Positions 45,398 through 57,054 of a stretch of 64,000 bases of DNA are shown here, one piece after another. Both the position numbers and the translations under genes were made by a program. This DNA is from Mytilisepta virgata. Its lineage: Eukaryota; Mollusca; Bivalvia; Mytilida; Mytilidae. The stretch spans positions 45,674,979 to 45,738,978 of the forward strand of contig CM051519.1 of NCBI GenBank assembly GCA_028015205.1. The letters run 5' to 3'. The notes beneath the pieces were generated by a model. It saw only the letters and a list, made by a program, of their open reading frames with translations, searched no databases and was not told the DNA's origin. Position 1 is the first letter of the stretch, and each line of letters begins with the position of its first letter.

Positions 45398-47240
45398 AAA
45401 AATTACTGTAAATAGTTTATATTAGTTCTTTGAGGTATTTATCTTGTCGGAATATTTATGTGTTGAAATTAATTATCAGTTGATAAATTTTGAAAATCTG
45501 TTAAAGAACTATAAAAGAATGGTTTAAAACTCGTAAAATTGAACTTACCTGAATTTTGGCTAAACGGTTCGGTTCTATTGCCTACTATGTTTTAAGTTTT
45601 AGATTTTGGTTTCTTGGGATTATAAGGTTTTAGGACTTCAATAAGTTTTACCAGTCAAACGTCATTTCTGCTGAATGTATTTTATAGACGTTCTTTGACA
45701 TATTTATTGACAATTTATGATTCGTCAGTATCCTTCAAGCAGAAAAGAGATTTTTTACACTAATGAACAAAATATCTTACCCTCGCCATTTTCCTGCTCC
45801 AAAACGGCACCCATATTTAATTCTTCTGAACAGTTTATCAAAATGTACGCAAAAAATATCTGAAAGATAACTTCGTAATAAGCGCAGATATTGATTGTCT
45901 GGAGTCTTAAAGGTTTATTATACGGTGCTAGCCTGACAAAGAGGCATATGTAACACCATTGAAAAAGTGAAAAATTTTATTGTAAAAATCACATTTCAAG
46001 CCTACAGAACTGCATCAGTAGCGAATAACAATGAAATGTATACATTATGATCTGAGCAAATTTGTATGTTAATACTTGTGGAAAAAATAAGAAAGTTTAC
46101 TCTTCCCGTTTTCGAATCGCTTTCAATCTTCCGTTATGTTTGTGTTCAATGAATACAAAGTAAAATGCTGATTTAAATAAGCAGTGGCTTGTTAATTTTA
46201 CCAATAATTCTATTAGAATGAAGAATTTGTAGGAAATTAATTGAAAAAAATTGCTTATGTTATTATATCATTTAAATGTTTATATTGGAAATGGGGAAAG
46301 AAAAGAAAGGACTGTGCTAGATTGTCCTTTCTCTGTTGCAGCACTACTAAAAACTTAGCTAAACCGCATTTTTGGCAATAAGCATGAGAATTAACCAATT
46401 TCAGAGATTTGACTAAAATCCTTTTAACCACAGACTTCTGGATATTTATTTATTTCTGTCTTATTTCATGACTAATTTTAATGAATATTTTTAAGTATAT
46501 TGAGGCCTAGTGCAAGTGAAGCGAACTATATTACATATCACATGTAAGGGAGAAACTTCTTAATTTTGAGGATGGAGGGGGCGGGTAAGGGAGTGATCTT
46601 AAAACCTGTAATTTTTCTTCAACGGCATCCATGCACATTCGTTGTTTTTTTCGGGACGCAAGATGTCTAAATTTATTTTCAAAGTATACAAATACTTGAT
46701 TATAATAGGTAATATTCATTCAAACCTGTATTTTTCCATCAATTTTGAAACTAGCATATTTTTTGAATTCCTCCCTTGCCATGTTCTTCTTTAAAATCAA
46801 ATGGTTGCTCCCTAAAAATGAAAGATGTTCTATGATAACACGCGCAACAATTAATGAAGCCGTATTAGGTAGATTAATTAGGTATTCATCAGAAAAAGTT
46901 ATACAATGCCAATATGTATACAATATTTACAGGTGACATTGTCAAGGAGCCGACATTCTCTATAAATAGTATTATACTCCTTTTTTGACACAACTAATGT
47001 ACGAAAATAGCGGCATTAAGATATAATGAATCATTAATTATACATAATTAGCTAGTAAGCATCTTAAATTGGTTCACAACTTAGTCTACACACGTGTAGA
47101 TGAATGTGGTAATTTGTTATTTTGAGCTTACGGACGATTAGAATGGTACAGTTGCATAACAGTTTCAACATTTTTTCTAGTCGATGAAGTTGTATTTAGA
47201 GGTAATAGAAATAGTGTTTATTTGTTCAATAGAAATATGT
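45398..47240. other. Putative GPCR intron 1 (left part), nothing recognised
   Basis: AT-rich, without exon signals on the plus strand that would join the GPCR in phase. Minus-strand frames at 46531-46923 have splice-like edges but do not join in phase. Confidence 0.35.
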
Positions 47241-47244
47241 CTAC

Positions 47245-47421
47245 AAACTCCGGTGTTTTGAACAGATATATCATGTTAAGGAGGGGTATTTGCGAAAAAT
47301 ACCAGTCGAGAGAATGTTAAATTTCGCAAGCCGTAAGGCGAGGGAAATTCATTCTCAAGACTTGTATTTTTCGCAAATACCCCTCCTCAACATGATATAT
47401 CTGTTCAAAACACCGGAGTGT
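47245..47421. repeat. Foldback palindrome C
   Basis: 'aaactccggtgttttgaaca' through 'gaggggtatttgcgaaaaat' is mirrored to 'gtgttt' at the right edge. The apex contains 'cgcaagccgtaaggcgag', similar to apex A. Very high arm identity. Confidence 0.88.
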
Positions 47422-48654
47422 TTCCTTTTTGCATATACCCCGGCGCTGTTTAAAACTGATGAACGATATTCATTTGTAAAAGTATTAAATTGGTGAAAAA
47501 TACACTGGCTATCAACCAATCAAATCCCAGGATTCTTACATAAGGTGTAATTAAATGAACAATGTACAAGTCAAGACTTAGAGCAAGGAAAACTGAAACA
47601 ATCCAAAAAAAAAAAAAAAAAAAAAAATATCTTAAATGCAAATACTTCTTACTTTAATTTGCAAACACTATAAAAACAATTTTATTGAAAGTATATCAAT
47701 TTTACATTAAAATGTTATCCCGACAATTGAAGTGTAGTATTACAAATGTAGCTTTCAAAAATACATATTCCAATGCACTGGCATGCACATTCCAACAGGA
47801 CAACTCGCACCAATAATACTTTTGGTACCGTGACGTCTCCAACGTATTAAACCACAGTCCACGATTTAAATATTCATCATCTAAATAATAAAACGTATAA
47901 CAAAATACCGAAATAAATTTGATGCACTGTATGGCCATTTCGGTGACTGACAACTCATCAGCAGTGCTCAAGATCAAAATATTGGAAAACCGGTTAAAGA
48001 TATAATGATGAATTAATAAGCACAACTATCAAAAATCAAAACAATTAAAACAAACAGGTATCCAAACTAGTTATTCAAATGATTCTTGCTGCAATTTTCG
48101 ATCAGAAAATTTTTGAAAATTAAATTATAAGGATTTTTATCAATTTTCATACATATTATACTTGTACAACCTGGCCTGTTCCAAACTTGAAAACAATACT
48201 TAATGAAGTTGTTACGGTTAGAAAAAACAATAAATTTAAGAATTGGGTACGACCGTGTGACGTCAGAGGTCGCTATACAAAAGAACTGATAAATGTCCCA
48301 AATCGGCACTTATTATAGTTTTACGACCGCAATGGACTCATACGTTGCTTCACTTGTAGAACCACATTTCCTGATAAGTTAAAGAAATTAATATTTTAAT
48401 TAAACTTCTCTAATAATGGAAAAAAATAATCAAAAACATCAACTACATGTACTTGATATAGATGACAAATTTGTGTCCTTTGGCTTATGATAAACGGAAA
48501 TCTCAAGAAGATATAGACATGATAGAAGCAGGAAAGGTCGCTTTCAGGTTCATTTTTTCTGGTACAAGTATTTCAAAAACCGTTGTGCCTTGCTCTCCAT
48601 AAAAGAGACTATTGACATTCGATTCTCCTTTCCAAACATATACATTATTCCGAA

Positions 48655-48822
48655 ACAAATTTTAACAATGTTAATAAACCATATTACGAAACAAATGTTA
48701 ACAATGTTAATAAACCATATTACGAAACAAATGTTAACAATGTTAATAAACCATATTACGAAACAAATGTTAACAATGTTAATAAACCATATTACGAAAC
48801 AAATGTAAACAATGATAATAAA
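48655..48822. repeat. 36-bp minisatellite, about five copies
   Basis: Unit 'cgaaacaaatgttaacaatg' plus 'ttaataaaccatatta', repeated every 36 bp with the first and last copies slightly changed. Because 36 is a multiple of three, both strands show 12-residue periodic frames that are not evidence of a gene. Confidence 0.92.
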
Positions 48823-49417
48823 CCGATAATTACAAATACATATAACAACCAGACAAATATATATCACATGTAACTAATTTATTTTTATCAGGTCAAACAG
48901 AAAGGCTAATTGCATGTAATAAGCGGCGTGAATTGGGTTTAATGCATGTGAACAGAGTCATCATAACATTTACAAACATTATTATCCAGCTATCAGCAAG
49001 CAATTTAAGACATTTTAAACACGGAAAAGATAAAATAAATAAAGCTGATAAAAAGCGATATATTCTTGGTTTTAAAGCTATAAATTTCTATCCTTCAAAA
49101 AATTTCACGTCTACCCACCCTGAAGCAACAAAACTGTAAAGATTTTAGGCGAGACAAAGGATACAAAATGTAGCTAATTTCGACAAAATGAGTGAAAATT
49201 CTACAATTTTTTCCAAGTTCCTCTTTTATTGCTATTTCAAATATGAGGAAATTTTGTCTAATTGTCACTACGGTCGTGGTAAAAAATTATCAACATTTCC
49301 TGTCAAGGCCAAGGTCAATAATCTGTAATGATAATCAACAGATCAAACCATAAATAAAATTTTGCTAGAATACAAAAAAAAAAAAAAAAAAATCATAATG
49401 AAACAAACGAACAGATT

Positions 49418-50170
49418 CCAATTTTTATACGCCCGTCAAAATTTTGACGGGACGTATTATGGTATACAAATGTCCGGCGTCCGTCTGTCCGTCTGTCCGT
49501 CGTAAACATGTCGCACCGTAACTTGAGAACACCTTATCCAAATTTCATGAAACTTAACATAGTTGTTTCTTATGATGGTCAAACGATCTGTATACTTTTT
49601 GGTGAAAATAAGATTAAAACTTTTTGAGTTACGGGACTTTGTAACTAAAACAGGGGTGTGTTTTTTTCACATGTCGCGCCATATCTCAATAACGATTTAT
49701 GATTATTACTGCTTAAAACTTTACACACTTCTTAATTATATTATTCTAAAGATCTGTATACTTTTTGGTGATGATTCCAAATTTTATTTTAGAGTTATTG
49801 ATTTTTTGGTTAAAAAAAAAGGGGGGGGGGTCGCATGTCGCGCCGTATCTCAGAAACTATTTATGATTATTTCATAAAAAAAATCACACACTTGTTAGTT
49901 ATATTGATCTGAAGATCTGTATACTTTTTCGTGATGATTCTTTATTTTATTTTTGAGTTATTAAATTTTTATTGAGCTTTTTGGTAAAAAAGGTAGTCCT
50001 TTTTGGTCACATTTCGCGCCGTATCTCTATTGCTTAAAAGTTTACACGCTTATGTTTTGCCGGGTTCCCATATACATCCCACCAGCAGCTCCACTAAATA
50101 AAGGGGGATTCCAAAAACATTTATTATGTTTTTTTTCACAAGACGCCGGGCGTATCATGCGCTCGTGGCG
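49418..50170. repeat. Pearl-like element with TACGCCCG / CGGGCGTA ends
   Basis: Starts 'atacgcccgtcaaaattttg', with palindromic 'cgtcaaaattttgacg', then 'gtccgtctgtccgtctgtcc'. About three 163-bp units follow with 'gatctgtatactttttggtg' at 49586, 49750 and 49912. It ends 'agacgccgggcgtatcatg'. In the putative GPCR intron. Confidence 0.85.
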
Positions 50171-50281
50171 CAACTGTTTATTTCATTATCTTGAAATTTA
50201 AGGTACTAGTAGTATGATGAGACATATTCATATATATACTAAACTCTTGAATATTCTTATACCAAAAGCGAGATTAATGGT

Positions 50282-50459
50282 CTGTCAGACCTATGTATAA
50301 AGGGCACCCATGGGACCAAAGAAATTTGCCCTTTATGAGCAGATGCTCTTTATTACAGAGATTAATTTTACAAGTTTTGTTCATAAATGGGACATTTTCA
50401 CAGTGCCCTTTATAGACAGCGATTAGCTATAGAGGTACCCGTTAAAGCAGGTTTGACTG
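50282..50459. mobile_element. Tigger/mariner-type MITE
   Basis: Right end 'gcaggtttgactg' before TA and left 'ctgtcagaccta' are inverted, with 'ataaagggcac' and 'tgccctttat' mirrored inside. Same family as 24791-24966. Confidence 0.6.
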
Positions 50460-50675
50460 TAGTTCACAATATCCCTACAATTCCTGGAATTGTTTGACAT
50501 TCGAAAGATCATAAAAGCATCCACGCAGGTTAGTTGATTCAATTACTTTACTTGAACACTAACTTTGTGGAAACAAACAGATGTTGCTTGATGAAAAGCG
50601 ACGTTACTCGATCTATCTACATCGTAAAAAGATCGTTTTACAGCTAGTTAAAAAAACTAATGATATACTGAATAC

Positions 50676-51310
50676 CAACGTCGGAAACCCATGGCCGGTC
50701 GCGCTTTAAACGCTTTGCTGCACTTACCGACCGAGGGACAATTCATTCATTTTTTTCGTTTTCATGAATATTCATGAATTAAATTGACCATTGAAATTAC
50801 TGCTAAAAATAACGGAATTCTTCATTTTGGAGATTATAACAATAGTGACGTTTTCTACTTTGGAGATTGGAAAAGTGCTTTGGAAAGTTACACGGTGCCC
50901 ACGTACGTCATGCAGTTGATAAATTTTTGTTGTGTAGTTATTTATTCACGTGTACAATAATGCATTCTCTCTGAAAGTATGAAAACGTGTTTACTTTGTT
51001 TGAAAACTATATCGAAAATATAATTGAATTCCATACCGACGATGGCGTATATCTTGACCCAAAGCTCGTCTTTCAACTATCACTTGATTGGCTGTATTCC
51101 CACCACAGAATCGTGTTGAAACCAATCAAAAAAAAAATATATTAATAAATACTTTATTTAAAGAGGGTAACAACATTTATTATACAATACTAATCTCCCC
51201 GATGGCCCTCGATACAACAAATTAACTCAGTATTAAAGAATGAATAGACCCACGGTACCTAAGTGTAGCAAAGTGCAAGCGCGACCGCGACCGTGGGTTT
51301 CCGACGATGA
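50676..51310. mobile_element. hAT-like non-autonomous element, 635 bp
   Basis: Left end CAACGTCGGAAACCCATGGC and right end with mirrored 'gtgggtttccgacgatga', flanked by 8-bp CTGAATAC (50668-50675 and 51311-51318). The termini also occur at 53537-53636. It ends about 128 bases before the GPCR exon and so occupies the splice-acceptor region of that intron. Confidence 0.85.
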
Positions 51311-51438
51311 CTGAATACATGACAAAGAATGTGCGAAGAGCGTTACTGCTTTACCTTGAAAGGTGCTAAAAGATGTTCGTTTATAAACCAAAAGACTTAA
51401 AATTAACTTATAAATGTTTTTGTTCATTTCTGTTTTAG

Positions 51439-52578
51439 ACCACAGCTGTTGACGTAGCGAAAGCTGGAGGTATATCACAGAATTTCCGGATATTTTTGTC
51501 CGTCATTACAACAATTCCCGTTTTGGTCAACATTTTTTACGTTACGGTATGTTTCAAGGCCATGAGGAAAAAGTTTCATAACCTTTTAGTACTAATGCTG
51601 TGTATTGGAGACAGTATATTATCACTCTCACTTACAATGTTCTCAATGGCAAAATTCTCAAACCAACTTGCCACTAATGTCCAGTTGTGTCGTTTCCAGA
51701 CCTTTACCGTGTGCTATGGTTTGGTATTTACTTACAACATCGTTTTCTTAGTGTGTTGTGAAAGATATTACGTAGTTAAAAACTACAATTTTGGTGTGCA
51801 GCAATTTTTTGAAAGATTTAAACTGGTGATTATTGGGGGGACTTCAGCTCTTGGATTTATGTTCACTATAGAAACAGTTATGTTTGTTCCTCATGCAGAA
51901 AGTATAGAGTCATGTACAGTACCAAATTTATACAAAAGCCAGTTGAATCTTTTCCTTGTATTTATAACTAGCTGGCTTACTATGTTTATGGCTGGTATAG
52001 TTTTCCTGAGCCTCAGAACAAGTCATTTGATTTGGAACGTGTTTTTCAAGAAAGTACGTATTGAACCAGCTAATCACTGCAATCAAACTCGACATTACAA
52101 AATTTCTGAAACGTACACAAACACAGTAATACTGGGGAACAGGCCCAATGCTGTTGAGAAAGCAGCCAACAAGAAAGACGGCTATAGAAATAGCAACGGT
52201 CAGTCAAATGAGATGCATAGTCGAATTCAGGAGTTGTTGGAGAAATTAAAGAAAGATCGTTTAGGTTCAATCAGTCATTCTTCAGAAGGAATCTCGTTAA
52301 AGAACAAATTAACGAGGAAATCGAAACCAACTGCTTGGGAAAGAAGGGCATTTGTTACCACCATTGTTATTGCAACCTCTACCATATGTCTGACTGGACC
52401 TTTCATATTTTCGTTTTGGTTAGACTATTACTACGGAGCAAGATTTACATCACAAAGAGCCAGGCTTTTCTTGTTCATACCCCTTGTTCTAAACAGCATC
52501 ATAAACCCTTTTATCTATGCTTGGCGAATTACTGAAATTAAACAAGCGATTAGGAAATTATTTAAATGTGGACAGTGA
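51439..52578 (+). CDS. Class A (rhodopsin-like) G protein-coupled receptor, orphan
   Basis: A plasma-membrane seven-helix receptor whose ligand cannot be told from sequence. The exon starts after the acceptor ttctgttttag, where the frame meets a stop, and runs 379 codons to TGA. Counting from 51439: TM1 about 16-39; TM2 with Asp58 (2.50 position); Cys84 at the top of TM3 and Cys159 in loop 2, the usual disulfide; CERY at 107-110 in place of DRY; TM5 169-191; a long basic third intracellular loop of about 110 residues; TM6 304-328 with Pro321 but Thr where the toggle Trp (6.48) usually sits; TM7 with NPFIY at 356-360; and a short tail ending CGQ whose Cys377 could be palmitoylated. It has no close family signature that I recognise. 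Missing Trp6.48 is odd for a ligand-switched receptor. The first Met codons lie in another exon; position 45383 is one candidate. Confidence 0.92.
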   Translation, partial: TTAVDVAKAGGISQNFRIFLSVITTIPVLVNIFYVTVCFKAMRKKFHNLLVLMLCIGDSILSLSLTMFSMAKFSNQLATNVQLCRFQTFTVCYGLVFTYNIVFLVCCERYYVVKNYNFGVQQFFERFKLVIIGGTSALGFMFTIETVMFVPHAESIESCTVPNLYKSQLNLFLVFITSWLTMFMAGIVFLSLRTSHLIWNVFFKKVRIEPANHCNQTRHYKISETYTNTVILGNRPNAVEKAANKKDGYRNSNGQSNEMHSRIQELLEKLKKDRLGSISHSSEGISLKNKLTRKSKPTAWERRAFVTTIVIATSTICLTGPFIFSFWLDYYYGARFTSQRARLFLFIPLVLNSIINPFIYAWRITEIKQAIRKLFKCGQ

Positions 52579-53223
52579 TTAACATTCCTTGGATCGTATC
52601 CACGTACCAATTACGTCACCGTATATGGCAAAATGCATATGAAATAGCCTAATAATAGACTATTCATATGGAACTGGAATATCTCTAATATATGGTTGCG
52701 TAGTAGACTGGAGATAATTTTATAAATGTTTTCGTTTTGCGGCGATCATAGTTTTTGGGACGGATGCTAAGTTGTTTTTTTTGGGGGGAAGTAAGACGAC
52801 GAACCCGACGATGATACCAACATACATGTACACGTCAATTCAACGAAAAGTTTGGCATTTCTGTTTTTTTAACAGGGACAGATACAGATGGTTCGTTACC
52901 AGGATTTGCACTAAGTTTCCATCATCGAAGGGCCATCTTCCATTGAATGTTTTACTCTTCTAAAGCCATTTTCAAAACCTCATCTGCCCCTTTTCAAAAT
53001 ATATCTATCTGTTACAAATGTATGCGTCCTGTTAAGATTTGCTAATACTAAACATCAAATCAGTAACTGAAAATTCTCTACATATCTCAATATTGCTTTT
53101 GGAGATGATCTAAACAAATATTTGACAATCTTTTTTATCTTAAAAACTCAACATTAAGTACATTTCAGAACCGAAGACAAATTCTTTTATGTAACAAATG
53201 CACTTAATTTCTTTCTTGTGACA

Positions 53224-53229
53224 AATAAA
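53224..53229 (+). promoter_or_regulatory. Possible polyadenylation signal of the GPCR
   Basis: The first clear AATAAA on the plus strand found downstream of the GPCR stop, about 650 bases away. Such hexamers are common in AT-rich DNA, so this is only a candidate. Confidence 0.25.
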
Positions 53230-53536
53230 ATGGTATTGGTTCTAAGTGTTTTTCATGACAATATTTAAAAATAGATACAAAATGCTTAACACATGTCCAG
53301 AAACTGCCACTATTCATAATCTTTACAGAAAAAAAACATTATAAGTTAAGCCTTGAAGATAGAAATTTGTGTTAAAATTCAAAATTTAGTAGTTATGAAT
53401 GAACGTAATACATGGAAAAATGGCCCTTCTCCTTTATATTCCTGGATATCAAGATCATAATTGTCGATGATTTAGTGGATTTATTGTTATAACCCAATTT
53501 TAATCTTACATTTAATAGATGTTTCATCTTTAGGTC

Positions 53537-53636
53537 CATCGTCTGAAACCCACGGCCGGTTGCGCTTACGCTTTGCTTCAGGTGGTCAAGATGAAGCAAA
53601 CCGTAAGTGCGACCGGCCGTGGATTTCCGACGATGA
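53537..53636. mobile_element. hAT-like palindromic element, 100 bp
   Basis: Nearly all terminal repeat: left 'catcgtctgaaacccacggc', right mirrored 'gccgtggatttccgacgatg', with identical 8-bp TTTAGGTC on both sides (53529-53536, 53637-53644). It is the same family as 50676-51310, reduced to its ends, about 1 kb beyond the GPCR stop. Confidence 0.88.
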
Positions 53637-53883
53637 TTTAGGTCTGGTGGGCGTACATTTGTAAATTTAAGATTTTGAAATATTGTCCTATTGTTCTTAT
53701 AGTATTGTTCTAACAATTGTATGCAATACGATCATTATTTAATTGTTGTTTACTATTAAGTTTATACAGAATAAGTTGTTAAATGCCAGCTATTCTAATT
53801 AAAAGAATAAATTAATATCTTGATTTACATATAAACAGACACCAGGCTGTGGTATTCTTGAAAAAAAGAATCCACCACATTTT

Positions 53884-55065
53884 GGCTCACCAGGCCTAAA
53901 AGGTCACGTGAGCTTATGCCATCACTTGGCGTCCATAGCCCGTCGTCCGGCGTTAACTTTTCCTTTTAATATCTTCTCCTTTGAAACCACTGGTCCAATT
54001 GGGGCCAAACTTTACAGGAATGATGTTTATGGGGTTATTTGCAATCATACCTCATTTCATCTTGGTCAGCCAAAAAACGATGCCGCCATGGTCAATTCTT
54101 GATTCTGATTGGTTGAAATTCTTCTTATCTGAAACTACAGATGCAAATAATTTGTAATTGGTTCAAATGATGTTTATGAGGTCCTTTAGAAACATTTCTC
54201 ATTTCGTCCCGATCGGAATAAAAAAAAACTTAGCCCCGCGGGCAATTCTTGTTTCTGATTGGCTGATTTAAAACAACAAATTTTCCTCTGAAATCGCAAA
54301 TGGAACGAAACTTGACAGGAAGCATCTATGGGAAGTTCTTTACAAAGTTTCCTTATTTCTTCCCGATCGGGCAACAAACATGGCCGACGTGTGCAGTTCT
54401 TTTTTCTGATTTACTGATATAAAACAATCTTCTCCTCTAAAATATCTTGACCAAATGGAACGAAACTTTACAGAAAGCATCTATGGGAGGTTGTTTACAA
54501 ACTTTCCTCATTTCGTCCCGATCGGGCTACAAACATGGCCGTCATGGACAGTTCTTGTTTCTGATTGGCTGATATACAACAATCTTCTCTTCTGAAGTCG
54601 CTTGGCCAAATGAAACGAAACTTGACAGGAAGCATTTATTTACAAATTGTCCTACTTTCGAACCGAAAACATGGCCGTCAATGCCAGTTCTTGGTTCTCA
54701 TTTGTTGATTAAAAAATGTTTTCCCTGGAACTGCTTGGCCAAACCTGTTAGTCAATCTTGACAGGAAGCATCTATGGAAAGTCTTTTATGAAATCAATTT
54801 TTTTCATCCTGATTGGACGATAAGCATGGCTGCCATGGGCAATTCTTGTTTCTGATTGGCTGATATAAAGAAATCTATGTCTCTGAAACCGCTTAGCCAA
54901 ATGGAACGTAATTTGACAGGGCAGCAATGGACCTTAGGTATATATTTCAGAAGTATATCAGTTGACCCCGCCCGTCATCCAAGATGGCAGACAGAGCCAA
55001 ACATTGGCAGTAATGGTCAAAAATATTATAAAGTCAAAAAAAAAAAAAAAAAAAAAAATCAGTCA
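53884..55065. repeat. Pearl-like array, about 150-bp units, plus orientation
   Basis: Left arm 'tcaccaggcctaaaaggtca' and 'gagcttatgccatcacttgg'. At least six units carry 'ttcttgtttctgattggctg' near 54087, 54245, 54395, 54551, 54688 and 54842, with 'cttgacaggaagcatctatg' between. It ends in an A tract near 55037-55058. Confidence 0.85.
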
Positions 55066-55133
55066 CACTAAACAAAAAATAATGAACTGAATGTTTGTAT
55101 TAAGAATTTTGTCACTTTTGCGAAATACTAGTA

Positions 55134-55190
55134 TAGTCAAACCTGCCTTAAAGGGTGCCTCTATATAGGAAATCACTGTCTACTCCAGTA
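55134..55190. mobile_element. Tigger/mariner MITE end fragment
   Basis: 'tagtcaaacctgccttaaag' resembles the ends at 24791 and 50459. Only one end was found. Confidence 0.45.
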
Positions 55191-55394
55191 CCAATATACA
55201 AAAACAAAAATGAAAAATTTACCTGTAAAATAATTAGTTATTAATTACTAAAACACATAATTAAGTTAGAACAACATGTAACATTTTTGCCTAAAGAGAA
55301 TATACCTATAGTCAGTTTTCTGATTATAAACATTTTATAAGTGACTATATATAATTATTTAACCCAGGGAATTTTAAAATTGTTTTACACACGG

Positions 55395-56100
55395 AGTACA
55401 ATAAGGGCTAAGTGAGCTGTTTTCCGATGTCGTCGTCCGTAAACTTTACTTTCAAGATCTTCTCCTATGCAACCACTGGGTCAATTGAAACAAAACTTGG
55501 CAGCAATGGTCGTTATATTGGCCGCCAAAGCAAAACATAGTTTTACATAGGACCTTATAGGAAAATTGATATAAATGTCATCTTGTATGAGATCAGTGAG
55601 CCAATTGAAACCAGATGTGGCAGCAATGGTCATGAGATGATCCTTGAACAGAATTGTATCCCAAGACCCGGACCGCCACAGGCGAACTTAATTTAACATA
55701 GGACCCAATGGGAAATTCACTTAAAGATCTTCTGTCTGAAACCACTAAGCATATTGGAACCAAACTTGGCAGCAATGATCTTTATATTGTCCCTTATCAA
55801 ACTTGTATCCGATGACCCGAACCACTATCCAAGATGACCGCCACAGGCGAACTTAATTAGCATTGAACTATTTGGGAAATTCATTTAAAGATCTTCTTGT
55901 CTGAAACCACTTACATGTATATAGTAGGTTCAAAATTATATTCGATGATCCCGCCTGATATCTGCCAAGATAGCGCTCTATGGGAAAATGCATTTAAAAG
56001 ATCTTCTTGTTTGAAACCAGTGAGCAGTTTGGTAAGACCAGTGTGCCAGATAGAACTTAGCAACGATGTTCCTCCAGACTACCAGCCAAAATGTACATAG
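55395..56100. repeat. Pearl-like array, degenerate
   Basis: Left arm 'aagtgagctgttttccgatg'. Units share 'cttggcagcaatggtc' and 'aagatcttctcctatgcaac' (several copies, spacing about 120-150 bp). Confidence 0.7.
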
Positions 56101-57054
56101 TCAAACAAATTCATCATCGTCCAGCACAACCATTCATGATTGTCTTACAAATGCATTTACCTTTTTACCGATAAATATCAAAGGTGGGACCATCAGGATA
56201 ACACCGCTGGAATAGATGGAATACTGAATTTTAGAATGGTGGTCACAGTGCAAGTTGGTAACATCCGGTGGTTTCAATTCCATGGACCCCCTATTTAATA
56301 ACAAGTCCAAATGATTTCCCCCTTTATGTACTTTTCAAAAGTAAAAAAGTCTTCCATGGAATATTTTAAAACATAACTCTTTAAAATGAATATTTAAACG
56401 GGCCAAAGACTCATGTGCGGGTTGCGTTAAATGTATATAAAAGGGATTTCTGTAAAAACCACCCCATGTGACATACCAACACTAAAAATTGTATGTACAT
56501 GTGTATAATAAAAATTGAAAAAAAACCCCAAAATATTACAAAAAATTCTTCAAATGTCATCATTCTCTTTCATGCACATCTTCAATATATTAATATTGAT
56601 TTGCAAAATTTTAAAGATCTGGGTTAAAAGCTAAAGCAATAATTGTTGCAAAGAATGAATAATTTCCACAATATGGAAAACCTTGCAAAAAAGTCTTCGA
56701 ATTTTATCATACTCCTTCCTGCACATCTTCAATACGTTCATAAATATTCTGCAAAGTTTGAAATGTGTGGGTTAAAATCTGTACGAGGAGTTGCATACAC
56801 AAAATCGGTATCTTATTTCATCACCAGCCCAACAGAACGGGTATTCACCGTACAATAAGCCGGTTTGCACTTCATGAAACCCAACAAAAAAGAAAATTAA
56901 TTTTTACTGATTTTTGTGAATAACAGTAGTAACCTGTGATAACAACTTTGAAACAAAATACATGTATATGCAATTTTCAAAATTTTAATTTCTCATCAGC
57001 AGTTTTCAAGCAGACAGTGTAAAGTTACATTTAAACTGAGCCTGTATCGCATAC

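Noticed and set aside
46531..46923. Possible minus-strand exons reading MAREEFKKYASFKIDGKIQ and RKKQRMCMDAVEEKLQ
   Set aside because: Both end at donor-like CAG|gttt, but joining them across the short gap puts the second out of frame with an early stop; no family recognised.
47702..48309. Minus-strand frames of 107 and 80 codons
   Set aside because: No domain, no splice support and unusual composition; likely chance.
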